Assembly: GCA_002695115.1 (NCBI GenBank)
Contig: NZOA01000030.1
Span: forward strand, 1-13,825
Origin: Planctomycetota bacterium
GTDB taxonomy: Bacteria; Planctomycetota; UBA8108
DNA: 13,825 bases
Direction: 5' to 3'
Part shown: piece by piece, positions 1-7,515 of the stretch
How the letters are laid out: each line of letters begins with the position of its first letter
How positions within the stretch are numbered: position 1 is the first letter of the stretch
The notes under the pieces: generated by a model
Told to the model about the DNA's origin: nothing
Seen by the model: only the letters and a program-made list of their open reading frames with translations
The model's database searches: none
Made by a program: the position numbers and the translations under genes

Positions 1-185
1 CCACCCTGGACAGTCAGGGTCGTTTTGAACCCCTTGATCTTTGAGAGGTTTCTCGCGGCCTTCGCCAGCTGCGAGTAGGGGGATGGGACTTTCTTTTTGG
101 AAGAATCCCCTGCGAAGAGGAGACCCGTGCAGGCGGTAAGTACCACCGCCGGCAGAAGAGCCCTAATTAAGAGAGATTTCATCAT
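1..185 (-). CDS. Exported protein of unknown function, 3' part cut by window edge
   Basis: An open minus-strand frame runs from ATG at 185 to the window edge without a stop, giving 61 codons (MMKSLLIRALLPAVV... then SPYSQLAKAARNLSKIKG). The start is supported by an upstream AAAGGA 5 bases before the ATG, within a purine-rich GGAGAGAAAGGA stretch; a second ATG follows directly. The N-terminus is a clear export signal: basic residues K3 and R8, then a hydrophobic stretch. LTAC at residues 16-19 fits a lipobox, which would make it a lipoprotein with Cys19 lipidated. Cleavage by signal peptidase I after LFA (residue 25) is an alternative. After the signal the chain is Lys-rich and looks like the beginning of a small folded domain, but too little is visible to name a family. 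It lies 152 bases downstream of the large propeller gene on the same strand, so cotranscription is possible but not shown. Confidence 0.75.
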   Translation of the reverse strand, partial: MMKSLLIRALLPAVVLTACTGLLFAGDSSKKKVPSPYSQLAKAARNLSKIKGFKTTLTVQG

Positions 186-220
186 ATGTCCTTTCTCTCC
201 AGGTAATGGATATTGATTTA

Positions 221-248
221 CCGACGAGCGCCACGGGGTTCTCATCGG
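221..248 (-). other. Hairpin between the large propeller gene and the next exported protein
   Basis: On the minus strand CCGATGAG and CTCGTCGG form an 8-pair stem (one G-U pair) around a 12-base loop. It ends 36 bases before the ATG at 185. No T-tract follows, so it is not a typical intrinsic terminator. It could be a leader structure of the downstream gene or a 3'-end stabilising stem. The rest of this 152-base gap shows nothing else recognisable. Confidence 0.3.
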
Positions 249-337
249 CTATCGATTGTATTTCTAGCTCCTCCGGCAGGAAAGGGTAATTACGTCTCGC
301 AGCAAATTAAATTCACCACGAAACTGTTTAAGTCGTT

Positions 338-3300
338 TTATTCCGAGGCTTTGCGGGTCACCTGCAGTCCGCTGATTATCGGCGGCAACTCGCTGCGGGA
401 TTTCAGCTTCAGGTGCAGGGTTTCCTCTAAGGCGATGTCATCGATCGTTTTGATGATGCCCCGCCTTGGGCCGCCGGCTTCGCCGGCAACGTCAAGCTTC
501 TCAAGGCAGGGGACTCCCTGCAATTCGACATCAAAGACCCGACTGGCGGATTTCAGGTCTTCCGGTTCCGCGAAGATAAAGCGGATCGTGTAGAGGTTGG
601 AGTTGGCCTTCCCCCTGGGCCTTCGCATGTTCCAATAGCCCGCGACATTCTCAGCCGGTACCGCCTCGACGCTCTTTTTCAGCAACTGGGAGGGAGAAAG
701 GCTCACATTGCAGATCCGCAGTTCGTCGAGAAGATTACCAGCGCCCTTTGCCCCCTTGGCGATCTCGTATTTGGGTTTCTTATTGTCCCACCACAGGCGG
801 CGGTTTGCAGGCCCCTTGTGGTCACCCGCCAGCTCGCCATTGATATACAGGGCGCCGCGTCCTGTGGCGGCGTCGTAGGTGAAGGCGATGTGGGTCCACT
901 TGTCCTTGGGGAGCTCGTTGCCGGGCTCGATCTTTATTCCCTTGTCGTTGTCGTCGCCTGCCTCGTTCGCGACGAAGTACCGGACCCTGAGCTTCCTGTT
1001 GTCGAGGACGAAGCCGTGCCGCGAGTCCTTTCCCGATCCGCGCGCGTCGATGTAGTCGATGTCGGAGTTCACCCGTGTTCTCAGTTCGACGCTGATGCTG
1101 GCGGGTGAGAGCTCCTCAGAGTCTTCGATTTTCGCCACGAGAGCATCTTTGCCGCCGTCCTGTCCGAGGCTGCCGGAAGGTTCGGGGCCAGCGCTTGCAC
1201 TGTCCGGCGAGTCGGCGTAGAGCTTCGCCTTGCTGGCGATGACAGGGCTCCTGCCTTTGACCAGGTTTTCCAGCTCGAGGGGCCCGGTGGGTTTCTTTCT
1301 CAGGGGGATGATGATCTCCGCCTCCCCCTCGAGGATGGAGGAGGAGATCCAGGGCAGCTTCCCGGACTTGACCAGGGAGGAATGGATGCGCCTGTACTTC
1401 AGGTCTTTGCCCTTCAGCTTGACCCCGGGCTGCGGCGATGGGCCGCCAACGCTGGGGTAGTCCAGCCAGTAGGTCCCGTCCTTCGCCCTGCGGTCTCCCG
1501 GGGCACCGAAGTTGATGCCCAGGTTGTCGACGCCTTTGTCGTCGTTCTTGTACGTGCTGAAGGTCCACATCTCGGCTTCCGGCATGTGGACTAAGGCGAG
1601 GGAGGCCTGGTTCTGATAGGAGCAGGTGCAGGTACGCGTATAGTCCGGCGCGTTGAGGACCCCGCTGGCGGGGATCAGGCTGGAGGTGCAGCCTGATCGG
1701 AAACCACCGAGATTGCCTGTCCCGGAGTCGCTCGTGAGGTCGTAATAGCCGGCCGCCGCCGAGCGGAAGGTGATCAGGTTCGTGCAGCCGATGGCCGTCG
1801 TGCAGCCGTAGTTTCTCGTATAAGACCAGTTTACTGGCTGGCCGGAGACCGGGTGCGCCCGCTGGATTCTCTTGCCGGTGAGGAGGTCGTAGGCATGTCC
1901 CGGCGCGGCATCGGACTGGGTTACCACCATCCGATCGATGAGAATCGGGGGGCCGTAGTATTTTTCCGAATGCTCCCACAGCTTCTCGCCGGTGGCTCCA
2001 CGGTAGGCGACCATGCCCTGGCCAACCTCATCGGCGCTCCGGTCCTTGGCCTTGCTGCCGGCCTGCAGAAGAATGTCGTATTTCTCCGAGTAGCTGATCC
2101 AGGTTCCGAAGACCCGTTCGCTCACCTTCCAGAGCACCGTACCCGTGCTCAATTCGATGGCCTTGATGGAGCGGTCTTCTTTGGCCACCTTGCCCCTGCG
2201 CTTGAAGTAGTTGAGCTGGGCATCTGTCAGGCGGTCCATGAAGAAGACCTTGCCGTTGCCGGCTGCCAGGGTGTTGTGCCTGATGTTGTGGATGGCCTCG
2301 TGCTCGCAGATGAGCTCGCCATTGTGGCGATTCAGCACCGCGATTCTCTTGCTTCCTACCCCAATCCAGCTGCCGTCCTTGCCGGCGGTCTTGGGCGCGT
2401 AGTCGGGGAGCCCGAAGACCTTATTGAGAATCGTTCTCTTGATGCGGACGGCGGCGGCATCCGAGTGACTCCTGCCGGGTACGGCCTCGAGGTATTTGCG
2501 AAGCTGTTTCTCCAGCTCGTCCGTTCCGGCCTTTCCCCTGGTCTTGGGGGGAATCTTCTGGTGCATCGCCTCCCCGGTGAGAAGCCGGTTGAGATTTACG
2601 ATCAGCTGCTCCTTGATGTTCTGCTTCTTCTCTTTCGCGCTTACCTCGAAATTTTTAAGGTTCGCCAGGCGTGTGAGCAGGTTCTTGGCCTGGTCGTCTT
2701 TCAGTCCGCTGATTTCATCCTTCGAGTAGTCCGGGTAGCGCAGTTTTGTGGGCTGGAGTGCCGCGATGAGATAGTCCCCCCAGATCCCCAGGTAGCCCCA
2801 CTCGGCGGGTTGGGGTTTTTTCCCGCCGCTGTTGAGCTTGAACTCTGAAACGGTCTCTCCCGTGTCAGGGTCGAGCTTGAGGCAGCTCTTTTTGTAGATC
2901 GCGTAGATACCGTCAGGCATCGAGACGTAGTTGCTGCCGAGAATATTGGCTCCCGGCTGATGGTCCGTATTGTCGTAGGGGACTCCGAAGTCCTTGAGGG
3001 TTCTCTCCCAAAGGAGCCTGCCGGTATAGGCATCGACCGCGCGCAACATATCCCGTCCCTCGATGATGACCCGGCCCTCGACGACCTGGGGCGTGGGGCC
3101 ATGTCCATGCCGGGGCAGGACCCCGGAATTGGAAGGGCCGCCGAACCAGAGAAGCCCCAGGGGCACCCGGACGTTCATTTCCTGTGAGGCCGCGGAGTTT
3201 GATACGTCTCCGTGTTGATGGGTCCAGTTGCCTGAGCCTGCGGGCGCGGAAACCTTCCTGGCGATGAAGAGACCATCGTCGGATGCGATCTCGCAGCCGT

Positions 3301-5605
3301 GGAGGCCGCTCGAGGCGAAGGCCTCTTCCAGGGGTTTGTTCTTCACGTTGAAGCAGGCCGCTCCGCTGAAAGGCCGCAGCAGCTTGAAGACGGCACGGGC
3401 AGCTTCGACGGGTTTTTCCCGGGCGAAGGTGAGCTCCTCTGAAACGACCAGGTCGGCCATGTAGGGGGCCAGGGGAATCTCCATGGGGTCGCCTTCTATG
3501 ACCGCCACTCGAAGGCCGTAGAGACCCAGCGAGTCCATTCGTTTCCTGAATGAGAAGATCTTGTCGCTGTCCGGTTCGATGGCGACCACGTGGAGGTCCG
3601 ACTGGGTTGCCAACTCCGAGATGAGCCGGCCCGATCCAAGCCCGAGCGCCAGGCAGTAGCCCTTTCGCGCTTTCGTCGTTTCCAGGATCCGTGTCGCCAC
3701 CGCTCCCCATTTTTTTTCAACGTCATCGTTTTCGGCCCCGCTCTTCGGCTGTGGAATGATCCGCGGCCTGGTGAGGGGCGTGAGGTCGAGGTCGAAGCTC
3801 AGGTCCGAGCTGTCGGCTCTTTGCTGATGGACCACCACGGCCAGGAGGTTTTTCCCCGGCTGGAGAAGATTGCCCGAAAGCTTGATCTTGTCGAAGACGT
3901 TCTCGTTCTTGATCTGGATGCCGGTATAGCTCTGATGGCCTACCTCCCCCTTGGGCATGCGCAGGCGGGCAGCCTGTTTTCCATTGAGATAAACGATAGC
4001 GCCGTCATCGGCCAGGAGCTGGAGCTCGAGCTCGCCGAACTCGAGCCACTTCGAGAGCTCGAAGGTATGTCTGAAATAGCAGGCTGGATGCTTCTTTTTC
4101 TCGTCTTTTCCGAACTCGACCCTGGTTTTTTCATTGTTGTCGCCGTAACCCAGCCGGGCCTTGCCCGCCTTCCATTTTGAGTCATCAAAGCCGGCAGTCT
4201 GCCACTCGGCGCCGGGATACCGGCCGTCATCACTGTATTTCCAGGTAGCTCCCCGGTTCACGATGCTTTTGATCGCGATGGTCTCAGGCTTCGGCTCCGC
4301 CTTTTTGACCTGGAGCCCGGTTTTTTTGCCGCCAAAACAATAGATCCTGCCGGCTGCCGTGCTCACGAAGAGCTTGCTGTCGCCGGCGATCATATTGAGC
4401 GCTTCGTCGGGAATCTCGATGCTCCAGGTGACCCTGGCGCCGGCGAGAAGGTTCGAAAAATCGACCGCGAGGATGAGGTTGTCTTCTCCGCTGCAGTAGA
4501 GGTGTTTTCCGGCCTGGATGAAGACGTTTTTTACCTTCTGGTCAATCGGGGCAGTCCAGGTTCTGCGCATCCTGATGGTGCTCTGCGTCTTCCCCTTGCG
4601 ATCCTTGGTGGTGTGCTTCTCCCAGCGCGGCTGGAAGCCTCGAAGGCCATCCCCATCGTGACAGATGATGGAGTGCTCGTTGATCAGGAGGGCGTCGAGC
4701 TTGGTGACGAACTTGCCGTTGTCGAGACGGTATACGCAGCCCCGGTTCAGGTAGAAATTTTCACCGAGGACTACATCGTAGCCGCCGCCTCCCTTGGTGC
4801 CCATGTTGCGGGCGCTGACGTCGTAGTGCTTGATGGCTCCCGTCTTCCTGTCGTAGACGGCCGGCATGGTACTGCCGCCGGAAATGACGAGAAAGTCTTC
4901 GTTGGCTGCCAGGTATCCTTGCGGAGCTATTCCGGAGAAGGCGGGGCTGCCGTGCTGCTGGGTCTGGTAGCTGGAGCCCTCGCCGCTGTTGGTCCAGATG
5001 ACCCGGCCGGTTTCCGCGTCAAGCGCGTGCAGGAAGATTCCCATGAACGGCCAGATCCCGGCGCCGAAATAGATCTTGTCGTCGTAGATGACCGGTCCTC
5101 CGCGGGCCGGCCAGGTGCTCACCAGGCGGTCGTTGCCGAGGAGTCGTCTCTCGCTGGGGCCGCCGCGGAATTTCCACGCCAGTGAACCATCCGAGGTGTT
5201 CAGGCAGTAGAGATAGCCGTCGTCGCAGACGGCGAAGATCCTGTCCTTCCAGATGGCGGGGGAGAACCTGACGGGTCCACCGGTATAGAAGCGCCAGAGC
5301 TCCTTGCCCGAGTCGGTGTCAAACGCGGTGAGCTTGTCAGCGACCATCGAAGCCACGAATAGCCGCTTGCCGGCGAGTACGGGCTCGTAGAGCCGGTCAA
5401 ATTGCAGTTTTTCCTGGTCTGCCGGCCAGGCGGTTTCAGGCTTGGGCAGCTCAAGCGTCCATTGAAGATAGAGTTCGTCGGGGAGCTGGGCCGGGCAGGC
5501 GCCTCGTCGACCGGCATCGGCTCTCCACATTGGCCAGTCGGTGGCGCGGAGGTGCAGGCAGGGAGCCAAGAGTACCGCTAGCAGCAGTATTTTACGGGGG
5601 AGCAT
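338..5605 (-). CDS. Giant secreted PQQ-like propeller protein with methyltransferase, LamG and malectin domains
   Basis: This 1755-residue protein has several recognisable modules. Residues 1-21 are a signal peptide (basic MLPRK, Leu-rich core, likely cut after HLRA). Residues about 22-435 hold PQQ-like beta-propeller repeats with typical blades such as LTAFDTDSGKELWRF. About 445-611 is a jelly-roll, galactose-binding-like domain (WKYSDDG, LADDGAIVYLNG). About 630-786 is a class I SAM-methyltransferase fold with GLGSG and VAIEPD. About 790-1370 is a second propeller, interrupted near 951-1055 by a charged helical insert. From 1418 a malectin domain begins, is broken by a LamG domain (about 1500-1643), and resumes with YTIRFIFAEPEDL at 1671. 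No heme motif CXXCH is present. The start at 5605 is preferred over in-frame ATG 5629 or TTG 5632, because AGGA lies 8 bases before it and the signal peptide then begins cleanly. Related proteins with this propeller-methyltransferase layout are common in Planctomycetota, and their function is unknown. PQQ or metal use cannot be judged from the sequence. Confidence 0.9.
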   Translation of the reverse strand: MLPRKILLLAVLLAPCLHLRATDWPMWRADAGRRGACPAQLPDELYLQWTLELPKPETAWPADQEKLQFDRLYEPVLAGKRLFVASMVADKLTAFDTDSGKELWRFYTGGPVRFSPAIWKDRIFAVCDDGYLYCLNTSDGSLAWKFRGGPSERRLLGNDRLVSTWPARGGPVIYDDKIYFGAGIWPFMGIFLHALDAETGRVIWTNSGEGSSYQTQQHGSPAFSGIAPQGYLAANEDFLVISGGSTMPAVYDRKTGAIKHYDVSARNMGTKGGGGYDVVLGENFYLNRGCVYRLDNGKFVTKLDALLINEHSIICHDGDGLRGFQPRWEKHTTKDRKGKTQSTIRMRRTWTAPIDQKVKNVFIQAGKHLYCSGEDNLILAVDFSNLLAGARVTWSIEIPDEALNMIAGDSKLFVSTAAGRIYCFGGKKTGLQVKKAEPKPETIAIKSIVNRGATWKYSDDGRYPGAEWQTAGFDDSKWKAGKARLGYGDNNEKTRVEFGKDEKKKHPACYFRHTFELSKWLEFGELELQLLADDGAIVYLNGKQAARLRMPKGEVGHQSYTGIQIKNENVFDKIKLSGNLLQPGKNLLAVVVHQQRADSSDLSFDLDLTPLTRPRIIPQPKSGAENDDVEKKWGAVATRILETTKARKGYCLALGLGSGRLISELATQSDLHVVAIEPDSDKIFSFRKRMDSLGLYGLRVAVIEGDPMEIPLAPYMADLVVSEELTFAREKPVEAARAVFKLLRPFSGAACFNVKNKPLEEAFASSGLHGCEIASDDGLFIARKVSAPAGSGNWTHQHGDVSNSAASQEMNVRVPLGLLWFGGPSNSGVLPRHGHGPTPQVVEGRVIIEGRDMLRAVDAYTGRLLWERTLKDFGVPYDNTDHQPGANILGSNYVSMPDGIYAIYKKSCLKLDPDTGETVSEFKLNSGGKKPQPAEWGYLGIWGDYLIAALQPTKLRYPDYSKDEISGLKDDQAKNLLTRLANLKNFEVSAKEKKQNIKEQLIVNLNRLLTGEAMHQKIPPKTRGKAGTDELEKQLRKYLEAVPGRSHSDAAAVRIKRTILNKVFGLPDYAPKTAGKDGSWIGVGSKRIAVLNRHNGELICEHEAIHNIRHNTLAAGNGKVFFMDRLTDAQLNYFKRRGKVAKEDRSIKAIELSTGTVLWKVSERVFGTWISYSEKYDILLQAGSKAKDRSADEVGQGMVAYRGATGEKLWEHSEKYYGPPILIDRMVVTQSDAAPGHAYDLLTGKRIQRAHPVSGQPVNWSYTRNYGCTTAIGCTNLITFRSAAAGYYDLTSDSGTGNLGGFRSGCTSSLIPASGVLNAPDYTRTCTCSYQNQASLALVHMPEAEMWTFSTYKNDDKGVDNLGINFGAPGDRRAKDGTYWLDYPSVGGPSPQPGVKLKGKDLKYRRIHSSLVKSGKLPWISSSILEGEAEIIIPLRKKPTGPLELENLVKGRSPVIASKAKLYADSPDSASAGPEPSGSLGQDGGKDALVAKIEDSEELSPASISVELRTRVNSDIDYIDARGSGKDSRHGFVLDNRKLRVRYFVANEAGDDNDKGIKIEPGNELPKDKWTHIAFTYDAATGRGALYINGELAGDHKGPANRRLWWDNKKPKYEIAKGAKGAGNLLDELRICNVSLSPSQLLKKSVEAVPAENVAGYWNMRRPRGKANSNLYTIRFIFAEPEDLKSASRVFDVELQGVPCLEKLDVAGEAGGPRRGIIKTIDDIALEETLHLKLKSRSELPPIISGLQVTRKASE

Positions 5606-5636
5606 GACAGGTTCCTGAGATATCTTCATCAACTCA

Positions 5637-5642
5637 ATAATA
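5637..5642 (-). promoter_or_regulatory. Possible -10 box upstream of the large propeller gene
   Basis: TATTAT on the minus strand lies about 32 bases upstream of the preferred ATG at 5605. No convincing -35 hexamer is found at the usual spacing. If used, transcription would begin close to the alternative ATG at 5629, which would favour the 5605 start. The remainder of the 142-base gap up to the dehydrogenase stop shows only a GC-rich GCCGG/CCGGC repeat with a two-base centre near 5713-5724. Confidence 0.2.
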
Positions 5643-5747
5643 GCGGGGCAGAGTGGTATTTCCCGCCTTGAAAGTCCGATGTTAGCGTCATTTGGAGGGG
5701 AAATCCAGTTCAGCCGGGGCCGGCGTGTTTATTCGGTTCTTATCCGG

Positions 5748-7265
5748 TCAATCGATGTCGAAGCGGACTCCCTGCGCCAGGGGAAGCTCCGTTCCGTAGT
5801 TGATCGTGCAGGTCTGGCGGCGCATATAGGCCTTCCAGGAGTCGGACCCGGCCTCGCGTCCGCCACCGGTCTCTTTCTCACCGCCGAAGGCGCCGCCGAT
5901 CTCGGCCCCGCTCGTGCCGATGTTCACGTTGGCGATCCCACAGTCGCTGCCGGTGGCGCAGAGGAAGCGTTCGGCGCTTCTGAGGGAGTCGGTGAAGATC
6001 GCCGAAGACAAGCCCTGGCTGACGCTGTTCTGGATCGAGATGGCCTCATCGAGGCCGTCCACCTCGATGAGGTAGAGGATGGGGGCGAAGGTCTCCTCCT
6101 GGACGATCTCCGTCCCGCGTTCAGCCCTGATCAGGGTCGGTTCCACGAAGGAGCCGGGGCCTTCCCCCGCCTTGCCGCCGCTGAGGATCTCTGCGCCGCT
6201 GTCGCGGGCGGTGGCCACAGCTCGCAGGAAGGTGCCGACGGCCTCTTCATCGATGAGGGGACCGACGAGCGTTTGAGGATCGAGAGGGTCCCCGACCACG
6301 GCTGAGCCGTAGGCGTCGGCCAGTTTCCGCGACAGCTCGCCGAAAACGTTTTTTTGCGCCAGGACCCTCCTGGTCGTGGTGCATCTCTGTCCCGCCGTAC
6401 CGAGAGAACCGAAGAGCACCGCCCTCAGCGCGAGATCCAGGTCCGCATCATCGAGGACTATGACAGCGTTGTTGCCGCCGAGCTCGAGCAGGCTCCGTCC
6501 CATTCGGGCGGCGACGGCAGTCCCGACTTCCCGTCCCATCCGGCAGCTTCCTGTCGCGCTGATAAGCGGCAGGCGTTCGTCCACGGCGATCTGTTCACCC
6601 GTTTCACGGCCGCCGGCGCAGAGGTTGAAGACTCCGGAAAACCCTTCGGGCTCGAGAACCTTATTGCAGATCTTCTGCACCGCCACGGCGCTGAGGGGAG
6701 TTTTTTCCGATGGTTTCCAGATCACTGTGTCGCCGCAGATGGCGGCGACCAGGGCGTTCCAGGACCAGACGGCGACGGGAAAATTAAAGGCGGTGATGAC
6801 TCCGACCGGGCCGAGGGGGTGCCATTGCTCGAACATCCTGTGCTCCGGACGTTCACTCGGCAGAGTGGCTCCACCGATCGTACGTGATAGCCCAACGGCG
6901 AAGTCGGCGATATCGATCATCTCCTGGACCTCGCCTTCACCTTCGGAGAGGATTTTTCCGCATTCGAGCGAGACGAGTTTTCCCAGGGGTTTTTTGTACC
7001 GCCTGAGTTCTTCTCCAATGAGGCGGACATATTCTCCACGGCGTGGCGCCGGCAGTTTTTTCCAGCTTTCGAACGCGCTCTGTGCCCCCTGGATGACTCT
7101 CAGGGTGTCTTCGGGGGTCGCTCCGACCACCCGGGCCAACTCTTTTGAGGTCGTCGGGTCGGTGGAAAGCAACTCCTCGCCCTGTGCCGCCCACTCGCCA
7201 TTTGAACAAACTCCCGGCTCCAGCGGCTTCAACTCGAGTTCTGCGGGTATCGTATGGTGATTCAT
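5748..7265 (-). CDS. Aldehyde dehydrogenase, ALDH7 (antiquitin) type, probable aminoadipate semialdehyde dehydrogenase
   Basis: A full-length 505-residue NAD-dependent aldehyde dehydrogenase. Visible core elements are TAFNFPVAVW with Asn161, WKPSE with Lys184, LELGGNN with general base Glu261, AGQRCTT with nucleophile Cys295, and EETFAP with Glu391 and Phe393, which contact the cofactor. The ALDH7 assignment rests on GLSRTIGG, the ELGGNN/GQRCTT pair, and the family-typical C-terminus GGEKETGGGREAGSD followed by MRRQTCTINYG and LPLAQG. The Arg just before the catalytic Cys, which in human antiquitin contacts the aminoadipate carboxylate, is kept. The expected reaction is oxidation of alpha-aminoadipate semialdehyde (in equilibrium with piperideine-6-carboxylate) to alpha-aminoadipate in lysine breakdown, in the cytoplasm. 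No other lysine-catabolic gene is adjacent, so another aldehyde substrate is possible. The ATG at 7265 lacks a visible Shine-Dalgarno sequence, and the predicted leader is very short. Confidence 0.93.
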   Translation of the reverse strand: MNHHTIPAELELKPLEPGVCSNGEWAAQGEELLSTDPTTSKELARVVGATPEDTLRVIQGAQSAFESWKKLPAPRRGEYVRLIGEELRRYKKPLGKLVSLECGKILSEGEGEVQEMIDIADFAVGLSRTIGGATLPSERPEHRMFEQWHPLGPVGVITAFNFPVAVWSWNALVAAICGDTVIWKPSEKTPLSAVAVQKICNKVLEPEGFSGVFNLCAGGRETGEQIAVDERLPLISATGSCRMGREVGTAVAARMGRSLLELGGNNAVIVLDDADLDLALRAVLFGSLGTAGQRCTTTRRVLAQKNVFGELSRKLADAYGSAVVGDPLDPQTLVGPLIDEEAVGTFLRAVATARDSGAEILSGGKAGEGPGSFVEPTLIRAERGTEIVQEETFAPILYLIEVDGLDEAISIQNSVSQGLSSAIFTDSLRSAERFLCATGSDCGIANVNIGTSGAEIGGAFGGEKETGGGREAGSDSWKAYMRRQTCTINYGTELPLAQGVRFDID

Positions 7266-7283
7266 AAGAGGGTGTTTTTTATG

Positions 7284-7312
7284 GTTTTAAAGGGATTGGA
7301 GGGGATTGTCAC
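7284..7312 (-). promoter_or_regulatory. Possible sigma70-type promoter of the ALDH7 gene
   Basis: On the minus strand GTGACA (7312-7307) and TAAAAC (7289-7284) are separated by exactly 17 bases, matching a -35/-10 arrangement with 5/6 and 4/6 consensus bases. Transcription would start roughly 10-12 bases before the ATG at 7265. That fits the absence of a Shine-Dalgarno sequence there and would mean a very short leader. Confidence 0.35.
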
Positions 7313-7340
7313 CTTCAGGGCACGAACATCCACTAGAGAC

Positions 7341-7410
7341 TGATCAATTGGGGTCTATTCGAGACCCGTAGAATTCAGATCTGGTATACCCCATATAGTC
7401 CTTAGAATTC
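7341..7410. repeat. Run of short palindromes in the divergent spacer
   Basis: Within 70 bases lie TGATCA (7341-7346), CAATTG (7345-7350), the inverted repeat GGGTCT-ATTCG-AGACCC (7351-7367), GAATTC (7371-7376), CAGATCTG (7376-7383), GGTATACC (7383-7390) and a second GAATTC (7405-7410). Several abut or overlap. The block sits between two divergent genes, where operators would be expected, but no known operator is recognised. Confidence 0.5.
7351..7367. promoter_or_regulatory. Inverted repeat GGGTCT-N5-AGACCC, operator or hairpin
   Basis: Perfect 6-base arms around ATTCG. In RNA it would be a stable stem with a five-base loop. In DNA it has the size of a dimeric repressor site. No T-tract follows directly; a T8 run begins 53 bases further on at 7420, too far for an intrinsic terminator. 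The same arm sequence recurs at 7469-7475 and 7501-7507. Confidence 0.4.
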
Positions 7411-7443
7411 CGATAACTCTTTTTTTTACAAGCTGTTGTGTCG

Positions 7444-7459
7444 TCTGAACAGGTTCAGA
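7444..7459. promoter_or_regulatory. Operator-like palindrome TCTGAAC-AG-GTTCAGA
   Basis: Perfect 7-base inverted arms around a 2-base centre, 16 bases in total. It lies in the spacer between the ALDH7 gene and the HEAT-repeat gene, about 235 bases before the latter's start. As RNA it would fold as six pairs closing a CAGG tetraloop. No matching regulator gene lies in the window. Confidence 0.4.
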
Positions 7460-7468
7460 AGGGAGCCT

Positions 7469-7515
7469 GAGACCCTCTACTGCCTGATGATGGCCTCCAG
7501 GGGTCTCTCAGAGAC
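7469..7515 (+). other. Structured element GAGACCC...GGGTCTC followed by GTCTCT-C-AGAGAC
   Basis: GAGACCC (7469-7475) pairs perfectly with GGGTCTC (7501-7507) around a 25-base apical region that contains a further GCC/GGC pairing. The right arm overlaps a 13-base palindrome GTCTCT-C-AGAGAC (7503-7515). The element could be a 5' leader structure of the HEAT-repeat gene, a small RNA, or protein-binding sites. It resembles no riboswitch class I can name. Confidence 0.35.

Noticed and set aside
1853..2848. 331-codon open frame on the plus strand inside the giant propeller gene
   Set aside because: It is a shadow of the second-propeller coding sequence. No domain or start signal supports it.
338..5605. 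Quinoprotein alcohol dehydrogenase or multiheme cytochrome role for the giant protein
   Set aside because: The blades look PQQ-like only in fold. No CXXCH heme site and no adjacent-cysteine pair typical of methanol dehydrogenases is present, so an enzymatic name would be unsupported.
7351..7427. Hairpin GGGTCT/AGACCC and T8 run as an intrinsic terminator
   Set aside because: The stem ends 53 bases before the T-run, no stem abuts the T-run, and no plus-strand gene lies upstream to be terminated.
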